NCBI GenBank assembly: GCA_028673005.1
Contig: CM054118.1
Span: 92,852,858-92,916,857 of the forward strand
From: Tanypteryx hageni
Taxonomy: Eukaryota > Arthropoda > Insecta > Odonata > Petaluridae
Reading direction: 5' to 3'
Length of the DNA: 64,000 nt
The stretch's first letter is position 1, and each line of letters starts with the position of its first letter. The position numbers and the translations under genes were made by a program. The notes beneath the pieces are model-generated. The model was not told where the DNA came from. It searched no databases and worked only from the letters and a program-made list of their open reading frames with translations. Below, piece by piece: positions 34,330 to 46,310 of this stretch.

Positions 34330-34967
34330 TCGTTAAAGTTTTTTTTTAATTTAAACAAATAGATAAATATTATTTCACTTCTAGATAAGCTACAACTTTA
34401 AAATATGGCAGAAATATGTGGCTTTAGTACCCTACTGGAAAAAGTATAATATTCTTAAAAGTGAAAATTTTAGGGATTGTTTTAATCTATTATTGTTACA
34501 TAAGGAAAGAACGAAAATTGGTGCATAGGTGAAATCTTGAGAATGAAATGAAATGAAATATCTCTCTGAAAATGATTGCTTTTTCAAGGGGAGATGAAAG
34601 GCTTGCAGAATGCAAGCACCTTTTACTAGTAATTATATACATAATAACCTTATTCTGTCCGTCCGTGGGTCCGCCAGAATGCTCTATAGAAATCCCCATA
34701 AGAAAACACTTAAAAATACATTTTTTCTTTTGCAGGCTTTTTTTCTTTTGCAAAATTAAATTAGAAGTAACTCACCTACGACCTTTAGACGGGGACCACT
34801 ATAAAATAAACATAGATTCCTATTCCTGTCGTCGACTTTTGCCTTCGGTTCGAAATCATATTTATTGGAAAATTTTAAGCTTTTTTAAGGTATGTTGCCT
34901 TGGCGACCGTGTCATTGTTAAACCTCGAGATTGTATTGCCGTCCTTATACCAAATGCATAAGGAAAG
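34330..34967 (+). repeat. Old repeat with Helitron-like 3' terminus
   Basis: 34330-34628 ends with the hairpin GCTTGCAGAATGCAAGC, then CACCTTTTA and CTAG followed by T, the usual layout of a Helitron 3' end (hairpin, short gap, CTRR, insertion before T). 34690-34967 is similar to 25985-26290. No Helitron protein is seen. Confidence 0.45.
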
Positions 34968-35127
34968 TGTTCTGAAAACTTGCTAAATGATCCGAGAAAT
35001 TTCACATATATGAACTTTCTCCACGTCTTTATTGATCACTTAAAGTTAAAAACAATCGTGACTTATTATCAATAAACAGCATTGTCTCATTAAAGCCAAC
35101 GATCATCGTATGGCAACTGAATAAACA
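34968..35127 (-). repeat. 3' LTR of BEL/Pao element
   Basis: 160 bp. Read on the minus strand it begins TGTTTATTCAGTTGCC and ends TTTTCAGAACA, the normal TG...CA form. It differs from the other LTR at five positions (about 3%). A purine-rich stretch (AAAGGTGGGAGGATTCTGAG) lies just upstream on the minus strand and could be the plus-strand primer. Confidence 0.9.
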
Positions 35128-35207
35128 AACTCAGAATCCTCCCACCTTTGCAAAAGAGAAGCTTTTGTAAATCAAACAAAATCCCTTTAAAATCAGAATT
35201 AGGATTC

Positions 35208-36635
35208 TTAAAGGTCCAGCAACTCGCGAGGCCGCCGCACCCCCCGTCCTCTCCGCGTTCCCAGGTCACTTGGATGCATGGCACTCCCACCGACGGCGTC
35301 TCCAGAATCCAGTTTGGCCTCCCCTTCAGTCTCTTCACAGCCCGACGTGGTCGGTGCATCCTTCTGGGTTGACCTGGGAGCCCTGGGATGAAGGGGTCCT
35401 GATGCCTCCGATGGCAACTCCAGGGAGTACAGTCTTTGCACCGGTCTCAGTTGAATCCCTTTCGCAGTCTTGACCCGAACCAGCCTTTTCACTCTGTCTC
35501 TCCCCAGCAACAATTCCACTACTCTGCCAAGAACCCAGCCTAACCGCCTTTTATCATTACAGCCGACTAACACTATGTCCCCAATCTGCACGCCATCCCG
35601 CTCATTTGTTTTCCTAGCAAAGGAATGCAGGAGGCCCAAATATTCCCTTTTAAAACGCAGCCGGAGACCATCTCTCACCCTTTGTAAATATCGCCATCTT
35701 CTGACAAGACACGACCTCTCCAAGTGATCAAAGTCAATTACCTCACACCCAGGAAGGCATTGGATAAAGGAGGATGGTCTCAAAGGCAGGAGTTCACCAG
35801 GTTCCTCAGAAATATATGTCAGTGGTCGATTGTTTAACACTGCCTCGCAGTCACACAACAAGGTGTTCAGCTCTTCATAACCCAGTGATGCACGACCCAG
35901 ATTTCTACCCAGGAGTCCCTTCAGCATTCCGATGAGGCGCTCCCAAAATCCTCCCCACCATGCTGCTGTTGGAGGGTTGAACTTTCATGTTATCTTCCGC
36001 AGACCGCATTCTTTCTCTATCTCAGCCCAGTCTAATTGCCTAAGAGCTTTATATGCCCAACAAAATTTGTGCCATTATCGGAGTAAATAACTGAAACTCT
36101 GCCCCTCTGCGCAATGAAACGACGCAGAGCCTGAATAAAGGCACCTGTGCAGAGAGATTGAATTAATTCTAAATGCACTGCTCTATATACCGCAACAGGT
36201 AAAAAGTACAACCCAACATTTTTCACGAGTCTTCGTAAAGAAAGGGCCTGCTAAATCTAATCCAGTGACCTGAAAAATAGACGAAGTATTTATTCTATCA
36301 GCAGGAAGGGGTGGTGCTGGCACGCGAAGAGCCTTTGCTTGATTCCTTCGACAGATCAAACATTTCCCTAGGGCCGACCTTACAGATTTCCTGCCCTTTA
36401 AAATCCAAACTCTTTCTCGAAGAATAGCCAATAATGTTTGGACACCTACGTGTTTATGCAGGATGTGCTGATACTCTATTAACTTTTTGACGATGAGTTG
36501 ATGGGAAATTATAGGACATACATACTCTTCGCTCTCTTCCCCGTATAGCAAACGTGATTTCAGTCGTATGATGCCCTCTTGGTCCACAAAGACTTGAAGC
36601 TTCTTCAAAGCCGTGTTGTCGCTGAAACTTTCCAA
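35208..36635 (-). pseudogene. BEL/Pao integrase
   Basis: Reads HKHVGVQTLLAILRERVW...KCLICRR (zinc-binding His-His-Cys-Cys), VTGLDLAGPFFTK (first catalytic Asp), VIYSDNGTNFVG (second Asp), FNPPTAAWWGGFWERLIGML (Glu region) and a C-terminal GDIVLVGCNDKRRLGWVLGR / GIQLRPVQRLYSLEL block like the DUF5641 tail of this family. The parts are in different frames (36183-36635, 36032-36226, 35208-35927). The enzyme would insert element cDNA. Confidence 0.85.
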
Positions 36636-36852
36636 TTGTACACAGCGGTAGAGCGGTAGAGCACCTTTTCTGCCCGTAAGAACTCTTCTCCAGTGATGTA
36701 GTGTCCACCCTTTATTTTCGAGGCAAAACGCAACACCCAGGCTAAGGTTCTAACCATCTTCGGGTATTTTGACAATCTTTGACTCAATTGTCCGATGATC
36801 GTCTAATGAAGGGAGTCTGCCGCCACGACGACAGTCTTCCTCTTTTCTTCTT

Positions 36853-37503
36853 CTACTTCCTCAGCAGGGGGTAACAGTTTTGTCGTTGGCCACTCACTGG
36901 AAGGTTGTCCCACCATCGGGAAAGGAGAAGTTGACGAGGTGTACAACCCCATGAGGGCAGATCTACTGGGTTAGCAACTCCCTGAACATGCCTCCATTGT
37001 TCCGGTAGGCTAAACTGCCGAATTTCTCTTACTCTGTTTTCCACAAACACCGACCAACATCCTTGTTTTGAAATCCACGCCAACGTCACTGTGGAGTCCG
37101 ACCAATAGAAAAGAGGAATGTCATCCCTGTTTAAACCCCTTTTGACTTGCAAGGAATGACGCATTCCTATTAGGGCTGCCATAAGTTCTAACCTAAGAAG
37201 GGTGAGGTTCTTCGCTGGTGCCACTCTCGATTTCGCTTGAACCAAACTGAGGTGTTCCTTTCCCTCTCGTTCCGTCAGCAGAAATATACAGCAAGCATAC
37301 GCCAACTTACTTGCTTCGCAAAAAACATGTAAGGTAGTACTTTGGTCGACATCAAGCAGGCAAGGTATCTTGCAGTCAGTCAGAACTCCAAGTTGACTAG
37401 CCCATGTATCGAATTCTTTCCTGATGGCTTTAGGTAATGTCTCATCCCACCCTAGTTTCAACTGCCAAGTACGTTGAAGTAACAATTTTGGAATGAGTCC
37501 CAC
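36853..37503 (-). pseudogene. BEL/Pao RNase H and connection domain
   Basis: 216-codon open stretch: VGLIPKLLLQRTWQLKLGWD, STTLHVFCEASKLAYACCIF (the RNase H DAS block, here EAS), LLRLELMAALIGMR (catalytic Glu), FYWSDSTVTLAWI (catalytic Asp). The next fragment (36454-36787) follows in other frames. The Asp-to-Glu change in the first motif suggests loss of activity. Confidence 0.8.
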
Positions 37504-37622
37504 CGGAACAGTGAATCCAATCAGGTCGAAAATTTTCTAAGCACACGATAGCAACGTTCTCTTGGTTAATGAACAGATAGTCTGGCTTAACTTTCCGACG
37601 TTGCATCCCAGTTCATCTGTAG

Positions 37623-39209
37623 TCAAAACCATTTAAATCCAAGTACATTTTCCACCGCAGTTACCTGATCAGCGCTGCTCACCCATCCTCTCAGATTGCA
37701 GCCGGCAGGTAACAACAATCTCTGAGATTCGCATATAAATCTCTCGAGCTCCGCCTCCGACGATACCCCTGTGACGCAATCATCAACGCAAAAGGACCTC
37801 TTCAATTTCTCAGCGGTGTTTTTCAACTCGGGGGGAGCGTTGTCCAACAAGTGAGTCAAAACAGCAGCTAACAAGAATGGGCTGCATGTCACTCCTAAGA
37901 CCACTCTACAATGACGAAAAGCAATTCTCTGGTCTTCTTCCCACCAGAGAAAACGCAGCATGTCTCAATCATTTGGGCCTACATAAATCTGAAGAAAGGC
38001 ATTTTCAATGTCAGCAGTAAGACCAATGGCAAATTGTCGAAAACTAATCAAAATGAGTAGTATAAGTTCTATCAGATTTGGGCCTTTTTCCAGATAGTTA
38101 TTTATCGGGAGATCGTTTTCATCCATATTGGAAGCGTCAAATACGGGCCGGACCTTTGTGGTTCCTAGCTTCTTCAACACAGCTCTGTGTGGCAAGTAAT
38201 GTACCCTCTCCGTGCCTTCACCGTCTTCAACCCTCTCAATGATGCCTTCATTTAGCCATCCCTTAAAAACCAAATCGTACTCCGTAAATTTACGCAGACG
38301 GCGCAACCTACGTGTGGTTGAACGTAGCCGACCCTCTGCAGAATCCCGATTCGTTTGCAGTAGCTGGGGACGACCCTCAATCCAGGGATGCCGCACCACA
38401 TAACGACCAGAAGGGTCTCTTCTAACTGTTTTCTGAAAAAATTCGGAGACCTCCCGGTCCTTCTCTTCCTGGATTATCTTTTTCTCCGGGTCCAAAATTC
38501 CCAACGTTTCCAAGTCCCAGAGTTTCGTTATCTCGGTTGAATTCAGCAGGGTTACCAGTAGTGCCGCGGAAGCTGAATGATTCTGCGCGGCCGAACCCAA
38601 GAGTGTCCAACCAAGTCTGGTCCTGATAGCAACTAAACTGCCATCTAGCCTGATCAACTCGGGCGTAAGTATTTGAGACCAAACGTCGGCGCCCAATAGT
38701 CCCAGCACGTCTTCTGAATCATCGGCTGCCGATGAGGAAAAGTCTGATAAAATAATTCCCTTTTCCTTCAATTTTCGATACAATTTTCCGTCAGTGACCT
38801 TGGGTACGAAATTACAAATTCGCTCTTGCTCCGGTGCATCTGTCTCACTTTGAAAATTTGAATCCAACCCTCGGAGGACTGTCTTGTAAACACCGTGCGT
38901 CGAAGGTGCAGTCGTTCCACCCCCAAACAGCTCCTGTCGAACAGAGAGTTGACCAACCCGCGGCAAAGCCAGTTCCTTTACATAACTCTTGAGGACATAC
39001 GATCTCTGCGAACCGGAATCGATTAATACCCTGACCCTCTTGAATTTATTTCCTCCACCGACTAGATGGGCCACAAGAGGTTGTAAATAAGTCACAGTGT
39101 TACTCGTCGACAAGCTCACTGTTGTTTTTGCTGACTTCTCTGAGTTTTCTCCAGCTATGTTCGGGCACATTATCGCGTAATGCCGCGCCCTGCTAGCCGG
39201 GCATCTCAC
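37623..39209 (-). pseudogene. BEL/Pao protease and reverse transcriptase, in-frame stop
   Basis: Protease block VRVLIDSGSQRSYVLKSY (DSGSQ), VLGLLGADVWSQIL, then TRLGWTLLGS. RT block VRPVFDASN, LIELILLILISFRQFAIGLT, ADIENAFLQI (motif A) and, after a TGA at 37962-37964 within the same frame, FLWWEEDQ, GVTCSPFLLAAVL and FCVDDCVTGV (catalytic Asp pair). A further stop follows KWF at 37620. The stop replaces a residue between GPND and DMLRF; an Arg CGA to TGA change would fit. Confidence 0.85.
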
Positions 39210-39343
39210 AAATGTTCTGCACTTGTTACTCAGATATCCTTTCCGAAGACATTGAAAACAGACCCCCCTTTTTTAAAATTTCCCTTTTTTGTTCAATAGA
39301 TACATCAATCGCCGCAGCGCAATCTTGGGACGGATGTTAGTCC

Positions 39344-40420
39344 TTACCACAGAAAATGCAACTGAAGTCTTTGAGTTTTCCCTACGTCCTCGGACGAAAC
39401 CAAAGCAGCGGCTGAAGGCACGTTCGGCTTGAACTTCAGAGATTTTACCTTCATCTCGGCCCTTTTAACGTCCTTCATTGGCTCGAAACTATCTTGTCTC
39501 AACTTTAACCGCTCCTGACTTTCTACTTCTACTCGTAGAAATTTCATTAATTTTGATAAGTCATCCTCATTCTCTTCGATCGCGACCTTCATCACTCGTT
39601 GCCGTTCCCAAATCAAAAACAAATCTTCCAGAATCGCTGATTCAATCAGAGGAATTAACATTGAGATGTAATTATTTTTTGTAACGCCCATCGACTCTAG
39701 CGCTCTTAAGCTAGCCTCCAAGTTGTCATACAATTGAGCGATAGGTCGACCTTCATTTTTATTTAACACTAACGACAGGAGCTCCCCTACATAAACTTCG
39801 ATTAATAGCCCCGCTCTCGCATAACGCGCTTTCAGTAAGTCGATCGCTTTATCATAGTTTTCTTGGGAGGGAGGAAATCCTTCTATTAACGCCCGGGGGG
39901 GGGGGGGGAGTGAACCGGCTTCCAGGGCTTTGCAATAAATATTGGAATTTGCCCTCTTCGTGAAGGTCCTCCCTTTCGTGAGTCTTAGAGAACTGACCCC
40001 AAAATCCAATCCAATTTTTCACATTACCGTCGAATTTCTTAAGTTCTAATTTCGGTAATTTTAAGTTCGTCTTGAAAGCGTGATTTGAACGGTTTGCGCA
40101 TTCTGATTCTTCCAGCGATTTTTGCTCAGCAATTGTTTCTCTGAGCGTAAAATATCGTAACTCGTATTCACCCGCCTTATCTATTTCTCCCTCTAATTCC
40201 TCCTCGCTAATAGTTCTTTCATCCTTTATTCATTAAGTAAGTTCAATTTCTCGTACTTAATCTTCAACGACGCAAACTTTGCGTTTATATCAGTTTGACA
40301 GGCTCCCAATGCGAGCAGTTCCTCTAATTGTTTCGCTTCTCTAGTGAACAGAGATCTAAGGGCACGTCGTTCCATCCTTAAATCGAACCCTATATAATTT
40401 CCCCGTTCTAATAATAGCAA
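39344..40420 (-). pseudogene. BEL/Pao gag
   Basis: N-terminal piece 40226-40420 (RRALRSLFTREAKQLEELLA, coiled-coil-like) and main piece 39344-40009 (ALIEGFPPSQENYDKAIDLL, ILEDLFLIWERQRVM, FLRVEVESQERLKLRQ), the DUF1759-type capsid of BEL/Pao. Zinc knuckles follow (CIFCGKD.HPSQDC with a stop; CFQCLRKGYLSNKC). A run of 14 G at 39895-39908 lies inside the gag and is a likely frameshift site. Confidence 0.8.
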
Positions 40421-40512
40421 AACAAAAACTGAAGCTCAACTTACCCGATAACGGCACTAAATATTGCGGGGCACCCACTATTTGACAAGTCCTGTCGCGG
40501 TCGCCACTAACA

Positions 40513-40672
40513 TGTTCTGAAAACTTGCTAAATGATCCGAGAAATTTCACATATATGAACTTACTCCACGTCTTTATTGATCACTTAAAGTTAAAAACAA
40601 TCGTAACTAATTATCAATAAACAGCATTGTTTTATTAAAGCCAACGATCATCGTATGGCAACTGAATAAACA
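40513..40672 (-). repeat. 5' LTR of BEL/Pao element
   Basis: 160-bp match to 34968-35127. Just inside, on the minus strand, is TGGCGACCGCGACAGG (about 40492-40507), shaped like a tRNA primer-binding site. I do not assign the tRNA. Confidence 0.9.
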
Positions 40673-41064
40673 AACCCAACATAAAGTGTGTTTTGAATGC
40701 TTTAGTTCGAGTGAGAGAGAAGGAGCCAGAATTATTTATAATTAAAATCGTGCTTTTCATTAATTTCTTTTCAGATAACTTCCTATTGAAATTTTTGACA
40801 ATTAACTATTTTTATAGCTATTTTCATAGCTTTTTTGTAGTGCATCTTATAATTAACCAAAGTTATAAATTCGCATCGCATATATGAATCACGCAAAAAG
40901 CAATTCCTTAACATGCAGACCTTTTTCGTTTACATTTTAAAATATTTCAAGGATGAGGTATTTAAAACTTAGTCATGAAGAGAAGAGAAGCATTGAAATC
41001 TCATTCGTAAATCTCAAAAAATTACGTTTTAATAAGATTTTTTTTCAGGTTTTCACGCATTTTA
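40673..41064. other. AT-rich spacer
   Basis: No supported feature. Confidence 0.4.
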
Positions 41065-41705
41065 TTACTTTCTCCATACGTAGTATAGGGGAAAGTATTG
41101 TATTCATGAAAAAAATCGACTTCGAGATTTCAACGGAAATACACGTTTTGACCACTTTCTCGATGATGTCTGCGTATGGGACAGCTTTTTTGTGGCTGCT
41201 CTACCACAAAAACTATTAATCAGGTCAATGCGAAATTTTATAGTTAACATTTTTATAAAAGTCACAAAAACTGATTAGTTTTTGGTAAAAATCTATCAAT
41301 CGGAAGTGGGTGTTTACTCTTGTTACTTATCCGTTATTTTGAAATATTTGCTTTAATATTTGATAAATGTAAAAATGTATCTGAAATTTTTGAAATATTT
41401 TCCCGTATAATGCATTGTTTAAGATATATCTTATATTTTTAGCTTCCACCGCCACGTCTCCTACCGACGACTATTGTTAAGAATTGTCGCTTAGTTACGT
41501 CTTAGTAACGCTCTTTTTTATTTTATTAATTGTTGGAGCTTTGTGGCTATATTAACTATCAGAAGGCTATGGTTTGAGTTTATTTCTGTTCTATGTGAAG
41601 TCTAAAATTTTCTCGGTTTCTTAAAATATTCATTATTTTGTAACCTATTTGGAATTTTTAGAAATATTACAGATATGGAGAAATTCATATGATGGCCACA
41701 TCAGA
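41065..41705 (+). repeat. Unknown interspersed repeat, copy A
   Basis: Matches the reverse complement of 49630-50315 throughout: ATGAAAAAAATCGA, GAGATTTCAACGGAAATA, ACTGATTAG, AACTATCAGAAGGCTATGG and ATATGATGGCCACATC. Short open stretches are not conserved between copies, so I regard it as non-coding. Confidence 0.7.
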
Positions 41706-44700
41706 TTTTTTATATTGGGCCACTGTTGTCCCAATTGTTGAATTCTATTCTTGGCCTCGTAATAAATGCACCAATTTAGTGCTTTAACATTGATCAGACT
41801 TTTATACATGGGTGTAGCTTATTTACTGAGTCTATTAAGTAATTTGAGGGAGGAAGGAAAAGAGAATGGGGAATGAGCTGAAATGGAGGAAGAGGACGTA
41901 GCATTTGTATATGATTAAAAGGAGCTGCAGTAAAAAATAACAATAATAAATTATAATTGATTATGAGACATTTTATACTATCGAATCATGCGCCATTGCC
42001 AAATGGTAGGGATTCATAAAACTATATATAGGTCACGTAATTTTCAATGGATTTCTTTAACTGATAATACAGCAAATATTTCGAAACGAATCTCTAAAAA
42101 GATTGATAAAATAACATTTTATTGACTTTCATTTCAATTTCTTTAAATAAAGCCAATTTTCAGAAAAATTTCAAAATTACTATATGTAGTTAAAAGAAAA
42201 TTACGATCTAATAATATTGATAAAACTCATTGCAGTTCACGTAAGTATTTAGTTCATAGTAATTTACTACACTTTATCCCTTAGTGGTAAATTGACTTCA
42301 TTCACATTTTATCCTGTTTTCACGCGATAATAAGAGTAAAATAATTCAATTATTAAGTAAAATTCTATACATCTTAAATAACTTATAATTTGCTGAAATG
42401 TTTTAAGTAAATTTCTGCAAATTATTTATGCAAATTCTTTATTATATCTTATTATTTCGATTTTCCTCTTATTTTCAGCAAATATTTGGATAATCATTTG
42501 TCCTCTATGATAATAATTATTTAAACAATATAATTAAAACAAAGATAACTTTCAAAACAGTGATTTGATTGTGCATGAATGTCAAACCAGATCAAAGCAT
42601 ATCTCACTGATCTCTCATACCGAAATCAAATATATTTGGAATACTGTTATGATAATCCCGTCATATTTGACGGGCAATTACGATAGTATCTTAATATTTA
42701 TACATCGAAACAGGATTTGTGCTATTGTTAGCATAAAATAATGCAAGTTCTAATTCTCGTTGTAGTATTTTGTTTATCAATTGCACCTCTTGTCGTGTAA
42801 ATAATGACTTTATACAATTTGTATTTCTTTGATTTATAGCACTTTTTTAATCAGGTAATTCATGGATAACAGAAAACCTGTGAAAGGTGAAAAACATGGT
42901 TTTCTCTAAAGTCTCCGAGTTTAAAATCAGAATCTTTGTACCATGAAGGTCCTAAAGTTGGCAACCCTACTCCGCACCCTATACGTAAAGCGGTCAACTC
43001 GTATAATATTTATTTTTCTTTTATTTAATTAAACATATTGTATTTTTATAAAAATCTGCTTGTATAACAATTTTCATAAAATTTGATTTCTTAAATTTCC
43101 TCAAAGATAAAAGAGTCAGAGAACTACAGTTGCACTCACAGCCAGACGCTCACGAGTGGCTAACTGCCCCTCCTCCCTCCCCAACACCCTTCTCTGCGGA
43201 TGTCAACGGCTGGAACCCACTTAAAAAAGGCGTTCACGTCATTTTCACTTGATACAATCAATCGTGCATCGCTACACACCATTTGGGGAAACATTTCCCA
43301 AGTAATTACGCTGGTTACATAAAGGAAATTTTCTAAAACACTGCTTTTAAAATTAATAGTGTATTTTTGGCCTAATATTAGAGATTGGCTCCATATTTTA
43401 TTGTTAAATGAAAAACTATAACGAGGTAAATATTTTCAAAAATTTATTTTTCTAAAGAACTTAGTTTAGAATTTGCATATCGGATCACATAAATTATAAT
43501 CCTTTAACACGACCTTCTTGTGTTTTATCCCGTTTTCATATCGAGCTTTCCAACCAGAATCCGTAATTTAATCCTCCGTTTCACAATTGAATTCGTCCTT
43601 AACCGTTTTATCTCGGAAACTTTCTAAGACGCGGGCATCTTCCTTAAAATACCGCCATTACTTCGCATGGAAACAGCGAAATTTGAATGGCGATAAAATC
43701 GTCCAATTTAGTCCTAACGATAGCTTATGAAATGTAAAGGGAAAGTACTAAATAAATAACATTCTTAATTTCTCTTTGCACAATCAAATCGGTAATATGC
43801 TTCTGTAAAATAAATGCTCAGAGTGACCTCTTAATGTCATCTGCACTGTGATCGCATCACGTGACAAAATGCTGAAGGTCATCGCGATGACGTTCATAAG
43901 CGTCGCTATGCGTATTGAAAGACGGATCTTCATTATTGGCGTTGAGGCCTTCGGATTTGCAGATTCTCCCTCCAGCCGCTCCGCAACCTTGCAATTAATT
44001 TTTCCCTTAGAGATGCAAGGACGGAATTACCGGAGGGCGCTCGGGCCGGTCGTCGAACGGCTTAGCAAATCTCTCATTTGCTAAGTTAAAAATACGAAAT
44101 TCAATTTAAAGCCATGCGGTGGTAGGTTACCTTATAAAAAATTATGGTCCCAAAATATTTCTCCTTGGATATTTACTTTTCACTATATAAATTATAATTG
44201 CGATATACATACTAGCGTATAAAACCTGATAATGCTGTTGATTATATAATAGGTTGAAGGAGAGGCAGGTAGCCGCAGTAACGGTCTATGTCCAATGGTT
44301 TTGTGGATTATTGTTTCTTCTGGTGTATGCTTACCAATAGTACCATTATTGTATTGGAGTTTCTTTATTTTAAATTATTTACCGCCAATTCTATCGACTT
44401 TGAAAATGGAAATAGAATAATATGCCGGAAATATCGTTGGTACAGCATAAGAAAGGACACATATCACCTTCTATCTCAAATTACATGAACAAATTAGGTA
44501 ATATAAATGTTTATTAGACATAGCAAGTAATCTTCATCTCTCCATTGATTTTACTTAATGAAAATAAATTCGCATTTTGAGAAAATAACGCGCTCGAAAT
44601 TTTACCAGATTAAGATGTTGCAATGCATTTTGAAAAGAGGAATTACTGAAATTATTCTCAATAAAAACAACGACAAATATAAGTTCGCTGAAATCAAATA

Positions 44701-45655
44701 TTGTTTCGCTTTTCAAAAAGCGCACTTCTTATGTTCTTCCGCATTTCCTCTGAACTGCTGTCGGCATAATCTTTTTCATTTCTTACAGCGCAGATTATCA
44801 TTCACGTTTTCAACCCCGTTTCCTTAAGGAGCAACTTTTTTCTCTGAGTAACCGTCGGCGTCTTTAAGTCCATCGCATCCAGATATAAGGAAGAAGCGAG
44901 GAATATTATAGCTTCCCGCTTCGTCCCTCTTTCTCCTTTTGGTCGCCGCCATTAAGGAAATTGAAGATCCGGTCAGAACGCTGTGTAATGAACTCACGCG
45001 TGATCGCAAGGATCTATTTCGCCGCCGATATTTGTGAATTTAATGCTATGCCGTATTTAGTGACGCTCTGACAAGCCCTTTGTTGGAATAAATGACGCAC
45101 GGCCATGCGCTTCGCATCGTTCTGTCGCTTCCCCGTCGTTAATGGGCCGTTAACTGTAGAATATCAATGTCTGATTTTATGAGTGAATCGACAGCTTATT
45201 CCTTTGGTTTTGTTTGTTTTTTTTTGTCATGCTCAGATTGCGGCTGAATGGTGCTCCAAGCGAAATTTATTCTTCTTCTTTCCTCATTCCGGAGATAACA
45301 GACTGATTCATGTTGAACTTCTTAGCAACAGAAGTTGTTTTTTTTTGTTTCATTCTCGTCTAGATTTCGGATTCATGAGAGAAGGGATTTATTTTACAAT
45401 AATCAATTATAAATCGCGTTGAACGTTTCTTATACTTAGCGATTTTTGTTATCTAAAATTTTAATTTACTTTAGGTTTATTTCCTCAATTACTTTTTGAT
45501 TTGTAATTATGTAGAAAAAAATTTAGAAAAAGGTCAAACTTAGTTATTTTATATTTTTCTTCGTGCAATGGACTGTTACGTAGCAATTTTGAAAGGAAAT
45601 AGCGTCATAAATTAGTTGCAAATAGACGAAAACGGCCGCTCCAAATTTCACACGC
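41706..45655. other. AT-rich intergenic DNA
   Basis: No gene, RNA or element that I can support. Short open stretches (for example near 43848 and 44558) lack recognisable motifs. Confidence 0.4.
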
Positions 45656-45659
45656 AGTA

Positions 45660-46150
45660 CAGAGTGATTTTTTATTCGAGAACCATGAAAAAAAACAATA
45701 TAGCAAGATATAAGTTAGATAGAAACTTGAAATTTTGTGTAATTAAATTTTTTATGATACTTTAAAATGTTTATTTAAAAAAAGTCTCGAATAAACGGCT
45801 GAGAGTGACCAGCGCCATTCTGGATACACGAACGAGCTCTCCGCAGAATGTTTTCCCACACGGAATGCGGCTTTTCTTAAAGGATATTCTCAAAGACATC
45901 CCTGATCCTTGTCATTAGTTCATCACGAGCTTGGGGGATTTTTAACGCGTACTTTAGTGATATTAACTTTTTTATGTATCTCCAGAAGAAATAATCAGTG
46001 AATGCCAGACTTGGAGATCGAGGTGGCCATGACGGCTTGGAAACAAAATAGTCCCAAAGAATAGGAAATGTTCCTTTATCCTGTAGTGTGTGTGTGTTGT
46101 ACGGCTCATGTGTCCATCTTGTTGAAACAACCTCAGTGAATTTCATCCTC
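45660..46150 (-). mobile_element. Tc1/mariner-like transposase C-terminal remnant
   Basis: The minus-strand stretch 45877-46146 reads TLQDKGTFPILWDYF, then SWPPRSPSLAFTDYFFWRYI and ARDELMTRIRDVFENI. This is the end of a DDE/D transposase with the block usually written WPPRSPDLTPLDFFLWGYLK. The Asp of SPD is now Ser; the following Asp is kept. The catalytic first two acids are absent, so it is only a tail. CAGAGTGATTTTTTATTCGA at 45659 may be its terminal end. Confidence 0.6.
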
Positions 46151-46194
46151 TGTTAGGTACGCTAATCTTTATTCTCATTATAGCACTGTAGCGA

Positions 46195-46310
46195 TTTCAC
46201 GGATGTTACATTTAAGGCAGAAGGGAGAGGAGGTGGGTAGAGGGGAGAGGAGAAGGATGGGAGGTCGAGGGGGAGAGGGAGGGAGGTCGAGAGGAAGAGA
46301 AGCGGGGGTA
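46195..46310. repeat. Purine-rich (GGGAGA)n low-complexity tract
   Basis: G/A-only runs such as GGGGGAGAGGGAGGGAGG on the plus strand. Confidence 0.8.

Larger units (their letters stand above)
34968..40672 (-). mobile_element. BEL/Pao LTR retrotransposon, defective
   Basis: 5705-bp minus-strand element bounded by 160-bp LTRs. Products in order: gag (40420-39344), zinc knuckles (about 39345-39170), aspartic protease and reverse transcriptase (39209-37623), RNase H (37503-36853) and integrase (36635-35208). This order with a BEL-type protease (DSGSQ) and integrase tail is characteristic of BEL/Pao. Many stops and frame changes. No env-like ORF. No matching 5-bp target duplication: the flanks read GAAAG and AACCC. 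Confidence 0.9.

Noticed and set aside
35148..35727. Plus-strand open frames in the LTR element
   Set aside because: Antisense shadows of the integrase C-terminus.
42950..42990. hAT end (GTTGGCAACCCTA)
   Set aside because: Only one short end-like motif; no partner end or 8-bp duplication found.
43848..45422. Short open frames (60-90 codons)
   Set aside because: No motif, no codon-use signal visible, no splice context; chance frames in AT-rich DNA.
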